From Bacillota bacterium (GTDB lineage Bacteria; Bacillota; Negativicutes; Sporomusales; UBA7701): 64,000 nt of DNA. The notes below the pieces were generated by a model that worked only from the letters and a program-made list of their open reading frames with translations, searched no databases and was not told the DNA's origin. Position 1 is the stretch's first letter; every line of letters begins with the position of its first letter. The stretch lies in the NCBI GenBank assembly GCA_023415775.1, contig JAEZJM010000017.1, positions 106,595-170,594 of the forward strand, in the 5' to 3' direction. The translations under genes and the position numbers were made by a program. Shown here piece by piece: positions 50,884 through 58,797 of this stretch.

Positions 50884-53324
50884 CACGCTTCATCTCCTCT
50901 GACTTTGTAGACTTTGCAGAGCATGTGCTTGATCGGCGAGCCGAGGCCGTCCTGGCCGACGGCGTTCATGGGGATGAGGGTGTTGATGTTGGAGCGGAAG
51001 GTGCCGCAGAGGTCGGGGGCGGCGGTCTTCTCCTCCGGGAACCACCAGCCGTGGGCGGCCATGACCATCCATTCCGGTACTTCGAGCGTGACTTTGGCTT
51101 TGAGCTTGCATTTGCCCAGCCAGTTTTCGACCCATACCCACTCGCCGTTGCCGATGCCGAGTTCCTTGGCTTTCCTGGGGTGAATCTCGACGACGGGATC
51201 GGGGTCGAGGGCCCTGAGCCAGGGGATGTTGCGGTGCTCGGAGATGAAGAAGGCGGCGGAGCGCCGGCCGGTGCAGAGGATGAGCGGGTATTCGGCGGCG
51301 AGGTCGGGGCGGCTGACGGGGGTGAAGGGCGGCTCTTCGTAGTGGGCGACAGGCTCGAGGCCCCATTCTTCGCGGAGGGTGGAGTGGAGCTCGAATTTGC
51401 CGGAGGGGGTGCGGAAGCCGGGCTTCTTGTCGGCGCGCAGCAGGCCTTTTTCGTAGCGGCGGTAGGGGGCGCTGGGGTGGCCTTCGGGCGGGTAGGCCCA
51501 GCCTTTTTCCTGCAGCTGCTCGAAGGTCATGCCGGAGTTCTCCAGGATTTCGTCGAAGAGCTCGTGGACGGTGTTCCATTTGAATTCGGGATCGAGGCGC
51601 CGGGCGAGCTCGAAGTTGATCTCGACGTCGGATTTGCATTCGGCGACGTCGATGGCTTTGTTGATGGTCTGCAGGGGTACCCACCAGGAGCGGACGCTTT
51701 CTTTTTCGAGGAAGGAGGCCGCCGGCAGGATGATGTCGGCGAGCTGGGCGGTGGGGGTCATGAAGAGGTCGACGACGGCGACGAAGTCGAGCTTTTCGAG
51801 GGCCTTCTGCCATTTGCGCGGGTCCATGCCGATGCCGGACAGCGGGTTGGTGGTCTGGAGCCACATGCCTTTGACGGGGTAGGGGGCGCCGGTGAAGATC
51901 TGGTCGATGACGAGGTCGGTGTGGGCCCGCCAGATGAATTTGCCGAGCGGGCCGTATTGATCGGCGCCGATGCGTTTTTTGTCCATTTCGGCGGATTTGA
52001 GCTTGATGGCGCCTTTGGCGCCCGGCAGGGCGTAGGCGACGGCGTCGAAGGCGTAGCGGGAGATGACGTTGCCGCCGGGGGTGTCGAGGTTGCCGGTGAT
52101 GGCCCACAGGTCGGCGATGGCCTGGGTGGTGGGGGTGATGGCGGGGGTCATGTCGATGGGCTCGCCCCAGTGGATGGCGGCCGGCTTGCTGGTGGCGTAG
52201 AGGCGGGCGGCGGCGCGGATGTCGTCCGCGGGGACGAGGGTGATTTCGGCGACTTTGTCGAGGGGATATTCGGCGACTTTGCGAAGGAAGGTGTGCCAGA
52301 CGGTGGTGCATTTCGCAGTCTGACCGTCGGCAAGTTTTATCTGATATTCGCCGTCGAGCGCAGGGCGGACGCCGGGTGTTTTGTATTCGACGGCGGTGGT
52401 GTCCCAGACGGCCGGCTGACCGGCGGCGGCGTCCCAGACGACGAAGTCGGCGGCGTTCCCGCCGCCGGGCAGGTCGCCGGCACGGAGGAGTTTGCCGGTG
52501 TCGGCGCGGATGAGGTGGGGAGCGTTGGTCCAGTCGGCGACGAATTTTTCGTCGTAGAGTTTTTCGGTGACGATGACGTTGAGGAAACCCATGGCGAGGG
52601 CGCCGTCGGTGCCGGGCCTTAGCTGGAGCCATTTTTCGGCCCGGGAGGCGAAGAAGGTGAGCCGCGGGTCGATGCAGATGATTTTTGTGCCCTGTTTCAT
52701 GAGGTCGGTGATCCAGTGGCCGAAGACGTTGTCGGGGCAGGTGGAGGGGATGTTGTAGCCCCAGACGACGATGCATTCGGGTCTGGTGTAGCGCGGGTCT
52801 TCGTAGCGCTCGGGGAACCACTGCGAGGCGTCGAGGATGCAGTAGTCGCCCTGGACGGTGGCGACGGCGGCGATGCGCGGGCTGTAGCAGGCGAGGCCGC
52901 TGAGGGCGAACATGACGTTGGGGCTGCCGTAAGCGTAGGCGAGCATGCAGATCCAGGCGCCGATGTCGCGGCCGGTGCCCATGGAGAAGATGACGCTTTC
53001 GGGGCCGTATTCGTCTCTGATCTTGACGAGTTTTTCCTCGACATAGGCGAAGGCTTCTTCCCAGGATATCTCCTGCCATTTGCCCTCGCCCCTCTCCCCC
53101 ACCCTCTTGAGCGGGCGGGTGATGCGGTCGGGGTGGTAGACGTATTTGGTCATTGCCAGGCAGCGGGCGCATATCCGCCCCTGGTTCCAGGGATGGTTGG
53201 GGTCGCCTTCGACTTTGACCAACCTGCCGTCCTCGATGTGGGCGAGCACGCCGCAGCCGCCGTGGCAGCCGGGACCGGCCGACCAGGCGGTAGTGGCGAC
53301 GATTTGACGTTCTTTTTTGGTCAT
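50883..53324 (-). CDS. Molybdopterin-dependent oxidoreductase, catalytic subunit
   Basis: 813 aa, DMSO-reductase superfamily. The N-terminal Fe-S region has C20-HGG-C24 and RICARC (C52, C55); the usual first Cys is a Gly and an extra Cys follows the last, so cluster ligation may be rearranged. ALSGLACYSPR (near residue 145) probably supplies a molybdenum ligand. MGD-binding blocks include CIDPRLTFFASRAEKWLQLRPGTDGAL and a C-terminal molydopterin-binding domain (PLILCTGRRSAAFFISEHRN). No twin-arginine signal, so it is cytoplasmic. Substrate unknown. It forms a two-gene operon with the small Fe-S subunit. Confidence 0.9.
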   Translation of the reverse strand: MTKKERQIVATTAWSAGPGCHGGCGVLAHIEDGRLVKVEGDPNHPWNQGRICARCLAMTKYVYHPDRITRPLKRVGERGEGKWQEISWEEAFAYVEEKLVKIRDEYGPESVIFSMGTGRDIGAWICMLAYAYGSPNVMFALSGLACYSPRIAAVATVQGDYCILDASQWFPERYEDPRYTRPECIVVWGYNIPSTCPDNVFGHWITDLMKQGTKIICIDPRLTFFASRAEKWLQLRPGTDGALAMGFLNVIVTEKLYDEKFVADWTNAPHLIRADTGKLLRAGDLPGGGNAADFVVWDAAAGQPAVWDTTAVEYKTPGVRPALDGEYQIKLADGQTAKCTTVWHTFLRKVAEYPLDKVAEITLVPADDIRAAARLYATSKPAAIHWGEPIDMTPAITPTTQAIADLWAITGNLDTPGGNVISRYAFDAVAYALPGAKGAIKLKSAEMDKKRIGADQYGPLGKFIWRAHTDLVIDQIFTGAPYPVKGMWLQTTNPLSGIGMDPRKWQKALEKLDFVAVVDLFMTPTAQLADIILPAASFLEKESVRSWWVPLQTINKAIDVAECKSDVEINFELARRLDPEFKWNTVHELFDEILENSGMTFEQLQEKGWAYPPEGHPSAPYRRYEKGLLRADKKPGFRTPSGKFELHSTLREEWGLEPVAHYEEPPFTPVSRPDLAAEYPLILCTGRRSAAFFISEHRNIPWLRALDPDPVVEIHPRKAKELGIGNGEWVWVENWLGKCKLKAKVTLEVPEWMVMAAHGWWFPEEKTAAPDLCGTFRSNINTLIPMNAVGQDGLGSPIKHMLCKVYKVRGDEA

Positions 53325-53570
53325 GGTATTTCATCTCCTCCCCTCAGGGACTGCGCCCCGAGCAACAAGCGTAACGATAATGGCTCTTAACGGAATTTAC
53401 TGTCATTCTAACGTCAATAGGTTAATTTGTCCAGTTCTGTTTTCAGGAGAAACACTTCCGTCCGCCCGTTCGCGCGGGAACAATGCGGGAACGCGCCGCT
53501 ATTGACTTGCCGGGGCGGCATATAATAAGTTTATAGGGAAGACAGTGTCGCAAGGGGGGCGGTTTGCAGT
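53325..53570. other. Divergent promoter region of molybdopterin operon and Gfo/Idh/MocA gene
   Basis: No gene is seen. A TATAAT box at about 53521 lies 50 bp upstream of the Gfo/Idh/MocA start, but the only TTGACT upstream is just 13 bp away, too close for a standard promoter. Confidence 0.4.
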
Positions 53571-54554
53571 ATGAGAAGCATCAATTGGGGTATTATGTCG
53601 ACCGGGACGATCGCGAAGAAGTTCGCTGGCACTATTTCGCGGCTGACCGACACGGGCAAGGTGCTGGCGGTGGCGTCGCGCAGCATGGCGACGGCGGCGG
53701 CGTTCGCGGCGGAGCATGGTGCGCCGCGGGCGTACGGCGACTACGTCGAGCTGGTCCGCGACGCGGATATCGATGTGGTATATGTAGCGACGCCTCATTC
53801 GCACCACTACGAGAACGCCAGGCTGTGCCTGGAGCACGGCAAGCATGTGTTGTGCGAGAAGTCGTTTACGGTGAACGCCGCCCAGGCGGCCGAGCTTATC
53901 CGCCTGGCGCGGGAAAAGCGGCTTTTTATTATGGAGGCGTTTTGGACGAAGTTTCTGCCCGCGTACGGACTGCTGGCCGGGGAGCTGGCCGGCGGGGCGA
54001 TCGGTGCGGTGACCCATTTCCGGGCCCAGTACGGGTTCGCGCCGACGGGGGCCCGCTATGTGCGTAAGTTCGACCCGGCGCTGGCCGGCGGGGCGCTGCT
54101 GGATATCGGCGTGTATGCTTTAGGGGTGGCGGCGATGGTGCTGGGGTACCGGCCGGCGGCGCTCCACGCGAAGGCGATTATGGGCGAGTACGGGACAGAT
54201 ATGTTCGACAGCATGATGCTGGAATATGAGAGCGGGGCGACGGCCCACCTGGTAACGACGATCGGCAGCGTTATCCCGACCGAGGCGGCGATTTTCGGGA
54301 CGGAGGGCCGGATCGTTCTGCCGGAGTTCACGGCGCTGCAGGAGTTCACGGTGGTGGCCGGCGGCGGCGAGCGGACGGTGAAGGCGCCTTTTGAGGTGAA
54401 CGGGTTCGAGTACCAGATACGGGAGACGGAGCGCTGCCTGCGGGCGGGGCTGACCGAGAGCCCGGTGATGACGCACGAGCAGACGCTGGCGGTGATGGGT
54501 ATGATGGATACGGCCCGCGCCCAGTGGGGGCTGCGGTTCCCTGGGGAGAAATAG
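53571..54554 (+). CDS. Gfo/Idh/MocA family NAD(P)-dependent oxidoreductase
   Basis: 327 aa. The Rossmann domain begins INWGIMSTGTIAKKFAG; VYVATPHSHHYENARLCLEHGKHVLCEKSFTVN (near residues 70-102) is the family signature with CEKS in place of the usual CEKP. The C-terminal domain has FDPALAGGALLDIGVYAL (near 166). It is closest in style to the dihydrodiol-dehydrogenase/glucose-fructose oxidoreductase group and acts on a sugar or cyclic diol. AAGGGGGG lies 11 bp upstream of the start. It is transcribed alone. Confidence 0.9.
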   Translation: MRSINWGIMSTGTIAKKFAGTISRLTDTGKVLAVASRSMATAAAFAAEHGAPRAYGDYVELVRDADIDVVYVATPHSHHYENARLCLEHGKHVLCEKSFTVNAAQAAELIRLAREKRLFIMEAFWTKFLPAYGLLAGELAGGAIGAVTHFRAQYGFAPTGARYVRKFDPALAGGALLDIGVYALGVAAMVLGYRPAALHAKAIMGEYGTDMFDSMMLEYESGATAHLVTTIGSVIPTEAAIFGTEGRIVLPEFTALQEFTVVAGGGERTVKAPFEVNGFEYQIRETERCLRAGLTESPVMTHEQTLAVMGMMDTARAQWGLRFPGEK

Positions 54555-54555
54555 G

Positions 54556-54590
54556 AAAAAAGGCTGCTGAACTGAACAGCAGCCTTTTTT
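54556..54590. terminator. Convergent intrinsic terminator
   Basis: A 14-bp perfect stem AAAAAAGGCTGCTG/CAGCAGCCTTTTTT with a 7-nt loop; T-runs on both strands. It ends both the Gfo/Idh/MocA gene and the ato operon. Confidence 0.92.
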
Positions 54591-54613
54591 CTTTGCGGGA
54601 GGGGCTTATGCGG

Positions 54614-55795
54614 TTATAGTTTTTCGATGATTGTTGCTACGCCCTGGCCGCCGCCGATGCAGAGGGTGGCGAGGCCGCGTTTGGCGCCGCGCGCCTGCAT
54701 GGCGTGGAGGAGGGTGACGAGGATGCGCGCGCCGCTGGCGCCGATGGGGTGACCGAGGGCGGTGGCGCCGCCGTTGACGTTGACTTTTTCCTTTTGGAAG
54801 CCGAGTTCTTTGCCGACGGCCAGAAACTGGGCGGCGAAGGCTTCGTTGGCTTCGATGAGGTCGATGTCGCCGATGGTGAGGCCGGCTTTGGCTAAAGCCT
54901 TGCGGGTGGCCGGGACGGGGCCCATGCCCATGACGGAGGGGTCGACGCCGCCGGAGCCGTAGCCGACGATTTTCGCGAGGGGGTTGATGCCGAGGGCTTT
55001 GGCTTTGTCGGCGCTCATGACTACGAGGGCGGCCGCGCCGTCGTTGATGCCGGAGGCGTTGCCGGCGGTGACGGTGCCGTCTTTTTTGAAGGCGGGTTTA
55101 AGCTTGGCGAGCGCCTCGGCGGTGGTGCCGGCGCGGGGGAATTCGTCGGTGTCGAAGACGGTGTCGCCCTTTTTGCCTTTGATGGTGACGGGGACGATTT
55201 CTTTTTTGAAGGCGCCGCTTTCGATGGCTTTGATGGCTTTGTCCTGGGATTCGTAGGCGAGCTGGTCCTGCATTTCGCGGGTGATGCCGTACTTCGCGGC
55301 GACGTTTTCGGCGGTGATGCCCATGTGGTAGTCGTTGAAGGCGCACCACAGGCCGTCCTGGATCATGACGTCAATTACTTTGTCCTGGCCCATGCGGTAG
55401 CCCCAGCGGGCTTTGCTGGACAGGAGGTACGGGGCCTGGGACATGCTTTCCATGCCGCCGGCGAGGACGATGTCGGCGTCACCGCACATGATGGCCTGGG
55501 CGGCGAGGTTGACGGTCTTGAGACCGGAGCCGCAGACCTTGTTGACGGTGAAGGAGGGCACTTCGGCCGGGAGGCCGGCTTTGATGGCCGCCTGGCGGGC
55601 GGGGTTCTGGCCGAGGCCAGCCTGGAGGACGTTGCCGAAGATGAGTTCGTCGACGGCGTCGGCTTTTACGCCGGCGCGGGCCAGCGCTTCCTTGACGACG
55701 ATGGCGCCCATTTCGGCGGCGGACAGGGAGGCCAGCGCGCCGTTGAAGTTGCCGATGGCGGTGCGGGCGGCGCTGGCGATGACGATTTCGCGCAT
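54614..55795 (-). CDS. atoB: Acetyl-CoA C-acetyltransferase (thiolase)
   Basis: 393 aa, standard thiolase length. The acyl-accepting Cys is in VNKVCGSGLKTV (near residue 89), with catalytic NEAFAAQF (near 319), GGATALGHPIGASGAR (near 347) and the second Cys in LCIGGGQG (near 381). It cleaves acetoacetyl-CoA into two acetyl-CoA in short-chain fatty acid breakdown, or runs in reverse. It is last in the ato operon, 51 bp after atoE. Confidence 0.95.
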   Translation of the reverse strand: MREIVIASAARTAIGNFNGALASLSAAEMGAIVVKEALARAGVKADAVDELIFGNVLQAGLGQNPARQAAIKAGLPAEVPSFTVNKVCGSGLKTVNLAAQAIMCGDADIVLAGGMESMSQAPYLLSSKARWGYRMGQDKVIDVMIQDGLWCAFNDYHMGITAENVAAKYGITREMQDQLAYESQDKAIKAIESGAFKKEIVPVTIKGKKGDTVFDTDEFPRAGTTAEALAKLKPAFKKDGTVTAGNASGINDGAAALVVMSADKAKALGINPLAKIVGYGSGGVDPSVMGMGPVPATRKALAKAGLTIGDIDLIEANEAFAAQFLAVGKELGFQKEKVNVNGGATALGHPIGASGARILVTLLHAMQARGAKRGLATLCIGGGQGVATIIEKL

Positions 55796-55846
55796 AAGAC
55801 ACCCTTCTTTCGTTTTTAGTTGGTCAGGCTGCGAAGCTGTGGGTAA

Positions 55847-57265
55847 TTACTGCATGATGGGCGGGATGTAGGGCAGGGTTTTGGCGAGCAGCCACAGCAT
55901 GATGAGGACGACGGGGGTGTGGAACATCAGCTGGAGGATGGAGTAGCCGGCGAGGTCTCTGGCTTTTACGCCGGTGAGGCCGAGCAGCGGCAGCATCCAG
56001 AAGGGGTTGATGAAGTTCGGCAGGGCTTCGGCGGCGTTGTAGACCTGGACGATCCAGCCGAGGTTGACGTGGAGTTCGTTGGCGGCTTGCAGCATGTAAG
56101 GGGCTTCGACGATCCATTTGCCGCCGCCGGAGGGGAGGAAGAGCCCGAGCACGGCGGAGTAGATGCCGACGATGACGGGCAGTGTTTCCTTGGTGGAGAC
56201 GGATACGAAGAAGTGGGCGAGGACATCGCAGAGGCCCGAGCCCATCAGGACGCCGAAAATGCCGGCGTAGAGCGGGAACTGCAGCAGGACGCCGCCGGTC
56301 ATGGGAACGGATTTGGCGGCTGCTTTGAGGAAGGATTTCGGGGTCCAGTGGAGCAGCATGCCGGCCATGAGGAACATGAAGTTGTAGACGTTGAGGTCCA
56401 TGGCGGCCAGGCCGCCCTTGGTGGCGAAGGTGTTGAAGAGGTAGAAGACGCCCAGCAGGACGACGATGATGGTGAGGATGGGGCTGTATTCGAGGTATTC
56501 GCCAGGAGTCTGGGCTTTGCCGACTTCTTCTTCTTTTTCGTCGGCGTAGCGCAGGCCGATCATTTCGGCGGTTTTCGCCCGGTCGGCGGTCGGACAGGAG
56601 ACGTAGCAGATCCAGCAGGAAAGGACGACAAGGACGACGATCATGACGAGGTTCTGCCAGGTGAGGAGGGTTTCTTCGAGGGGGATGGTGCCGCTGATCT
56701 TGTAAAGGGCGGGCGGGATGGAGGTTTTGGTGGCCATGAGCAGGGCGGCCGAGGACGAGAGGCCCAGGGCCCAGATGCTGCCGAGGCCGAGGTAGGCGGC
56801 GGCGCCCATTGCCCGGTAGTCGATGCCGGGGACGCGCTTGCTGACTTCGCGGGTGAGGATGCCGGCGAAGATGAGGCTGAAGCCCCAGCTGAGCAGGGAG
56901 GCGACCATGGCCATGAAGGCGACGTAGGTTACGGCGCCTTTCGGGGTCTGCGGGTAGGCGGCCAGCTTCACGACCAGTTTTTTGACCGGCGGGGCGACGG
57001 CGACGATGTAGCCGCCGATGACAACGAAGGCCATCTGCATGGTGAAGGGGATGAGGCTCCAGAAAGATTTGCCGAAGTCGACGCCGATCTGCATCGGGGT
57101 GCGGCCCATGAGCAGGGCGGCAACGGCGACGATGACGACGGCGATGGCGGCAAAGACGTAGGCGTCGGGGAACCAGCGTTCGCTCCAGTCGGCCAGCGAG
57201 GCTCCCAGCCGGGCCAGCACGCCCATTTCTTCCTGTTGGGCGGCGGGACGTTTTTCGGTTTGCAC
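55847..57265 (-). CDS. atoE: Short-chain fatty acid transporter
   Basis: 472 aa, starting at GTG 57265 with AAGGAGAG upstream. About twelve membrane segments. Family blocks are WSLIPFTMQMAFVVIGGYIVA (near residue 90), SLLSWGFSLIFAGILTREV (near 125) and FLPSGGGKWIVEAPYML (near 379). It imports acetoacetate, butyrate and similar acids. It lies between atoA and atoB as in E. coli. Confidence 0.93.
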   Translation of the reverse strand: MQTEKRPAAQQEEMGVLARLGASLADWSERWFPDAYVFAAIAVVIVAVAALLMGRTPMQIGVDFGKSFWSLIPFTMQMAFVVIGGYIVAVAPPVKKLVVKLAAYPQTPKGAVTYVAFMAMVASLLSWGFSLIFAGILTREVSKRVPGIDYRAMGAAAYLGLGSIWALGLSSSAALLMATKTSIPPALYKISGTIPLEETLLTWQNLVMIVVLVVLSCWICYVSCPTADRAKTAEMIGLRYADEKEEEVGKAQTPGEYLEYSPILTIIVVLLGVFYLFNTFATKGGLAAMDLNVYNFMFLMAGMLLHWTPKSFLKAAAKSVPMTGGVLLQFPLYAGIFGVLMGSGLCDVLAHFFVSVSTKETLPVIVGIYSAVLGLFLPSGGGKWIVEAPYMLQAANELHVNLGWIVQVYNAAEALPNFINPFWMLPLLGLTGVKARDLAGYSILQLMFHTPVVLIMLWLLAKTLPYIPPIMQ

Positions 57266-57310
57266 TGCGGTCCACTCTCCTTTTATAAGTGCTTTATTTG
57301 GGTTCGGTAA

Positions 57311-57952
57311 TCACATGGCGACGAGCTTGTCGCTGACGGTCAGTTTGGCTTCGGTTTTGGCGATGACGTCCGCGGCGCTGACGCCGGGGGCGACTTCTTC
57401 GAGGACGAGGCCGGCCGGGGTGACGCGGATGACGCCGAGCTCGGTGACGATGAGGGTGACGACGCCTTTGCCGGTGAGCGGCAGGTTGCAGTTTCTCAGG
57501 ATCTTGGGGCTGCCGTCCTTGGCGGTGTGCTCCATGGCGACGATGACTTTTTTGGCGCCGACGACGAGGTCCATGGCGCCGCCCATGCCGGGCACCATTT
57601 TGCCGGGGACCATCCAGTTGGCGAGGTTGCCCTGCTCGTCGACCTGGAGGGCGCCGAGGACGGTGGCGTCGACGTGGCCGCCGCGGATGAGGCTGAAGGA
57701 CATGAGGCTGTCGAAGGTGGCGCCGCCGGGGATTATGCCCGCAGGGGCGCCGCCGGCGTTGGTGAGGTCGGGGTCGGCTTCGGTGACCGGGCCGAGGCCG
57801 ACGAAGCCGTTTTCGGACTGGAGGACGATTGAGACGTCCGCGGACAGATAGTTGGGGACGAGGGTCGGCAGGCCGATGCCGAGGTTGACGAGTTCCCCGT
57901 CTTTGAGTTCGCGCGCGACGCGGCGGGCGATGATTTCTTTGGCGCTAGCCAT
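57311..57952 (-). CDS. atoA: 3-oxoacid CoA-transferase subunit B
   Basis: 213 aa. The catalytic Glu is in QSENGFVGLG (near residue 48), with GLPTLVPNYL near 28 and GGAMDLVVGAKKVIV near 127. With AtoD it moves CoA from acetyl-CoA to acetoacetate or other short acids. The start overlaps the atoD stop by 8 bp, giving coupled subunit synthesis. Confidence 0.95.
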   Translation of the reverse strand: MASAKEIIARRVARELKDGELVNLGIGLPTLVPNYLSADVSIVLQSENGFVGLGPVTEADPDLTNAGGAPAGIIPGGATFDSLMSFSLIRGGHVDATVLGALQVDEQGNLANWMVPGKMVPGMGGAMDLVVGAKKVIVAMEHTAKDGSPKILRNCNLPLTGKGVVTLIVTELGVIRVTPAGLVLEEVAPGVSAADVIAKTEAKLTVSDKLVAM

Positions 57953-58613
57953 TGACGGCCACCCCTTTCCCTTGGACGATGATGTCGACGACGACGCCGG
58001 GAACGGTGACTTCGTCGGGGTCGATCGCCCCTGTTTCGACGATTTGCTCGACCTCGGCGATGACGGTGTCGGCGGCGAGGGCCATGAGCGGGTTAAAGTT
58101 CTTGGCGCTGCGTCGGAGAACGAGGTTGCCGGCTTTGTCGGCCTTGTGGGCCTTGAGCAGGGCGACGTCGGCGCGGAGCGGCAGCTCGACGAGGTATTCG
58201 CGGCCGGCGAGTGTTAATTTTTGTTTACCTTCCTCAACAACGGTACCGACGCCGGTGGGGGTGAGGATGCCGCCGAGGCCGGCGCCGCCGGCGCGGATCT
58301 GTTCGGCCAGCGTGCCCTGGGGGGTGAGGACGACGTCGAGTTCGCCGGCGATCATCTGGCGGCCGGTTTCGGGGTTGGTGCCGATGTGGGAGACGATGGC
58401 TTTTTTGAGCTGGCGGGTTACCACCAGTTTACCGATGCCGATTTCCGGGGTGGCGGTGTCGTTGGCGATGACGGTGAGGTCTTTGACGCCTTTGGCGACG
58501 AGGGCGTCGATGACGGCTGCAGGCGTACCGACGCCCAGGAAGCCGCCGATCATTACGGTGGCGCCGTCTTTGACGGCGGCGACCGCCTCAGCAAGTGGTC
58601 GTACTTTGTTCAA
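57945..58613 (-). CDS. atoD: 3-oxoacid CoA-transferase subunit A
   Basis: 222 aa starting at TTG 58613 with AAGGAGG upstream. The CoA-binding motif GGFLGVGTPAAVIDAL lies near residue 23, with NDTATPEIGIGKLV near 51 and GIDPDEVTVPG-type AIDPDEVTVPGVVVD near 198. It is the first structural gene of the operon, 45 bp downstream of a sigma-54 promoter. It pairs with AtoA. Confidence 0.95.
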   Translation of the reverse strand: MNKVRPLAEAVAAVKDGATVMIGGFLGVGTPAAVIDALVAKGVKDLTVIANDTATPEIGIGKLVVTRQLKKAIVSHIGTNPETGRQMIAGELDVVLTPQGTLAEQIRAGGAGLGGILTPTGVGTVVEEGKQKLTLAGREYLVELPLRADVALLKAHKADKAGNLVLRRSAKNFNPLMALAADTVIAEVEQIVETGAIDPDEVTVPGVVVDIIVQGKGVAVNG

Positions 58614-58652
58614 TTCGCTTCCTCCTTGTTTGAAGAATTAGTTCTGCCGCAT

Positions 58653-58694
58653 AAAAACGCAAAAACCGTGCCAAAAAATAAATTTTCGGCACGG
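58653..58694 (-). terminator. Terminator of atoSC overlapping the sigma-54 promoter
   Basis: The stem CCGTGCC/GGCACGG (58688-58694 with 58666-58672) with an AT-rich loop is followed on the minus strand by TTTTTGCGTTTTT. It fits an intrinsic terminator for atoS-atoC. Its 3' arm is the -24 element of the atoDAEB promoter. Confidence 0.75.
58658..58673 (-). promoter_or_regulatory. Sigma-54 (-24/-12) promoter of atoDAEB
   Basis: On the minus strand TGGCACGGTTTTTGCG: TGGCAC at 58668-58673 and TTGC at 58659-58662 with exactly 5 bp between, matching the sigma-54 consensus. It lies 45 bp upstream of atoD, and the adjacent atoC encodes a sigma-54 activator. Confidence 0.9.
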
Positions 58695-58760
58695 TGGGCT
58701 ATGAAGGGGGTTTCCCCGCTCCAGCGGGAGAAAGATATGGGGTTGTCGGCAAAGAAACGC

Positions 58761-58796
58761 CTATTTTTTGCGCGGCCGGGCGACTAATGTTTGCGC
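58761..58796 (-). promoter_or_regulatory. Candidate AtoC upstream activating sites
   Basis: Two direct repeats CTATTTTTTGCGC (58761-58773) and CTAATGTTTGCGC (58784-58796), 23 bp apart, which is about two helical turns. They lie about 90-125 bp upstream of the -24 box, the usual distance for enhancer-binding activators. The second ends just before the atoC stop codon. They are not palindromic, so the assignment is tentative. Confidence 0.5.
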
Positions 58797-58797
58797 A

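Noticed and set aside
50925..52622. A 565-codon plus-strand frame antisense to the molybdopterin oxidoreductase.
   Set aside because: Same shadow effect: low-complexity composition with no start signal, opposite a clearly conserved gene.
53502..53526. TTGACT and TATAAT before the Gfo/Idh/MocA gene as a promoter.
   Set aside because: The spacer is only 13 bp, too short for a sigma-A promoter; the -10 box may be real with another -35.
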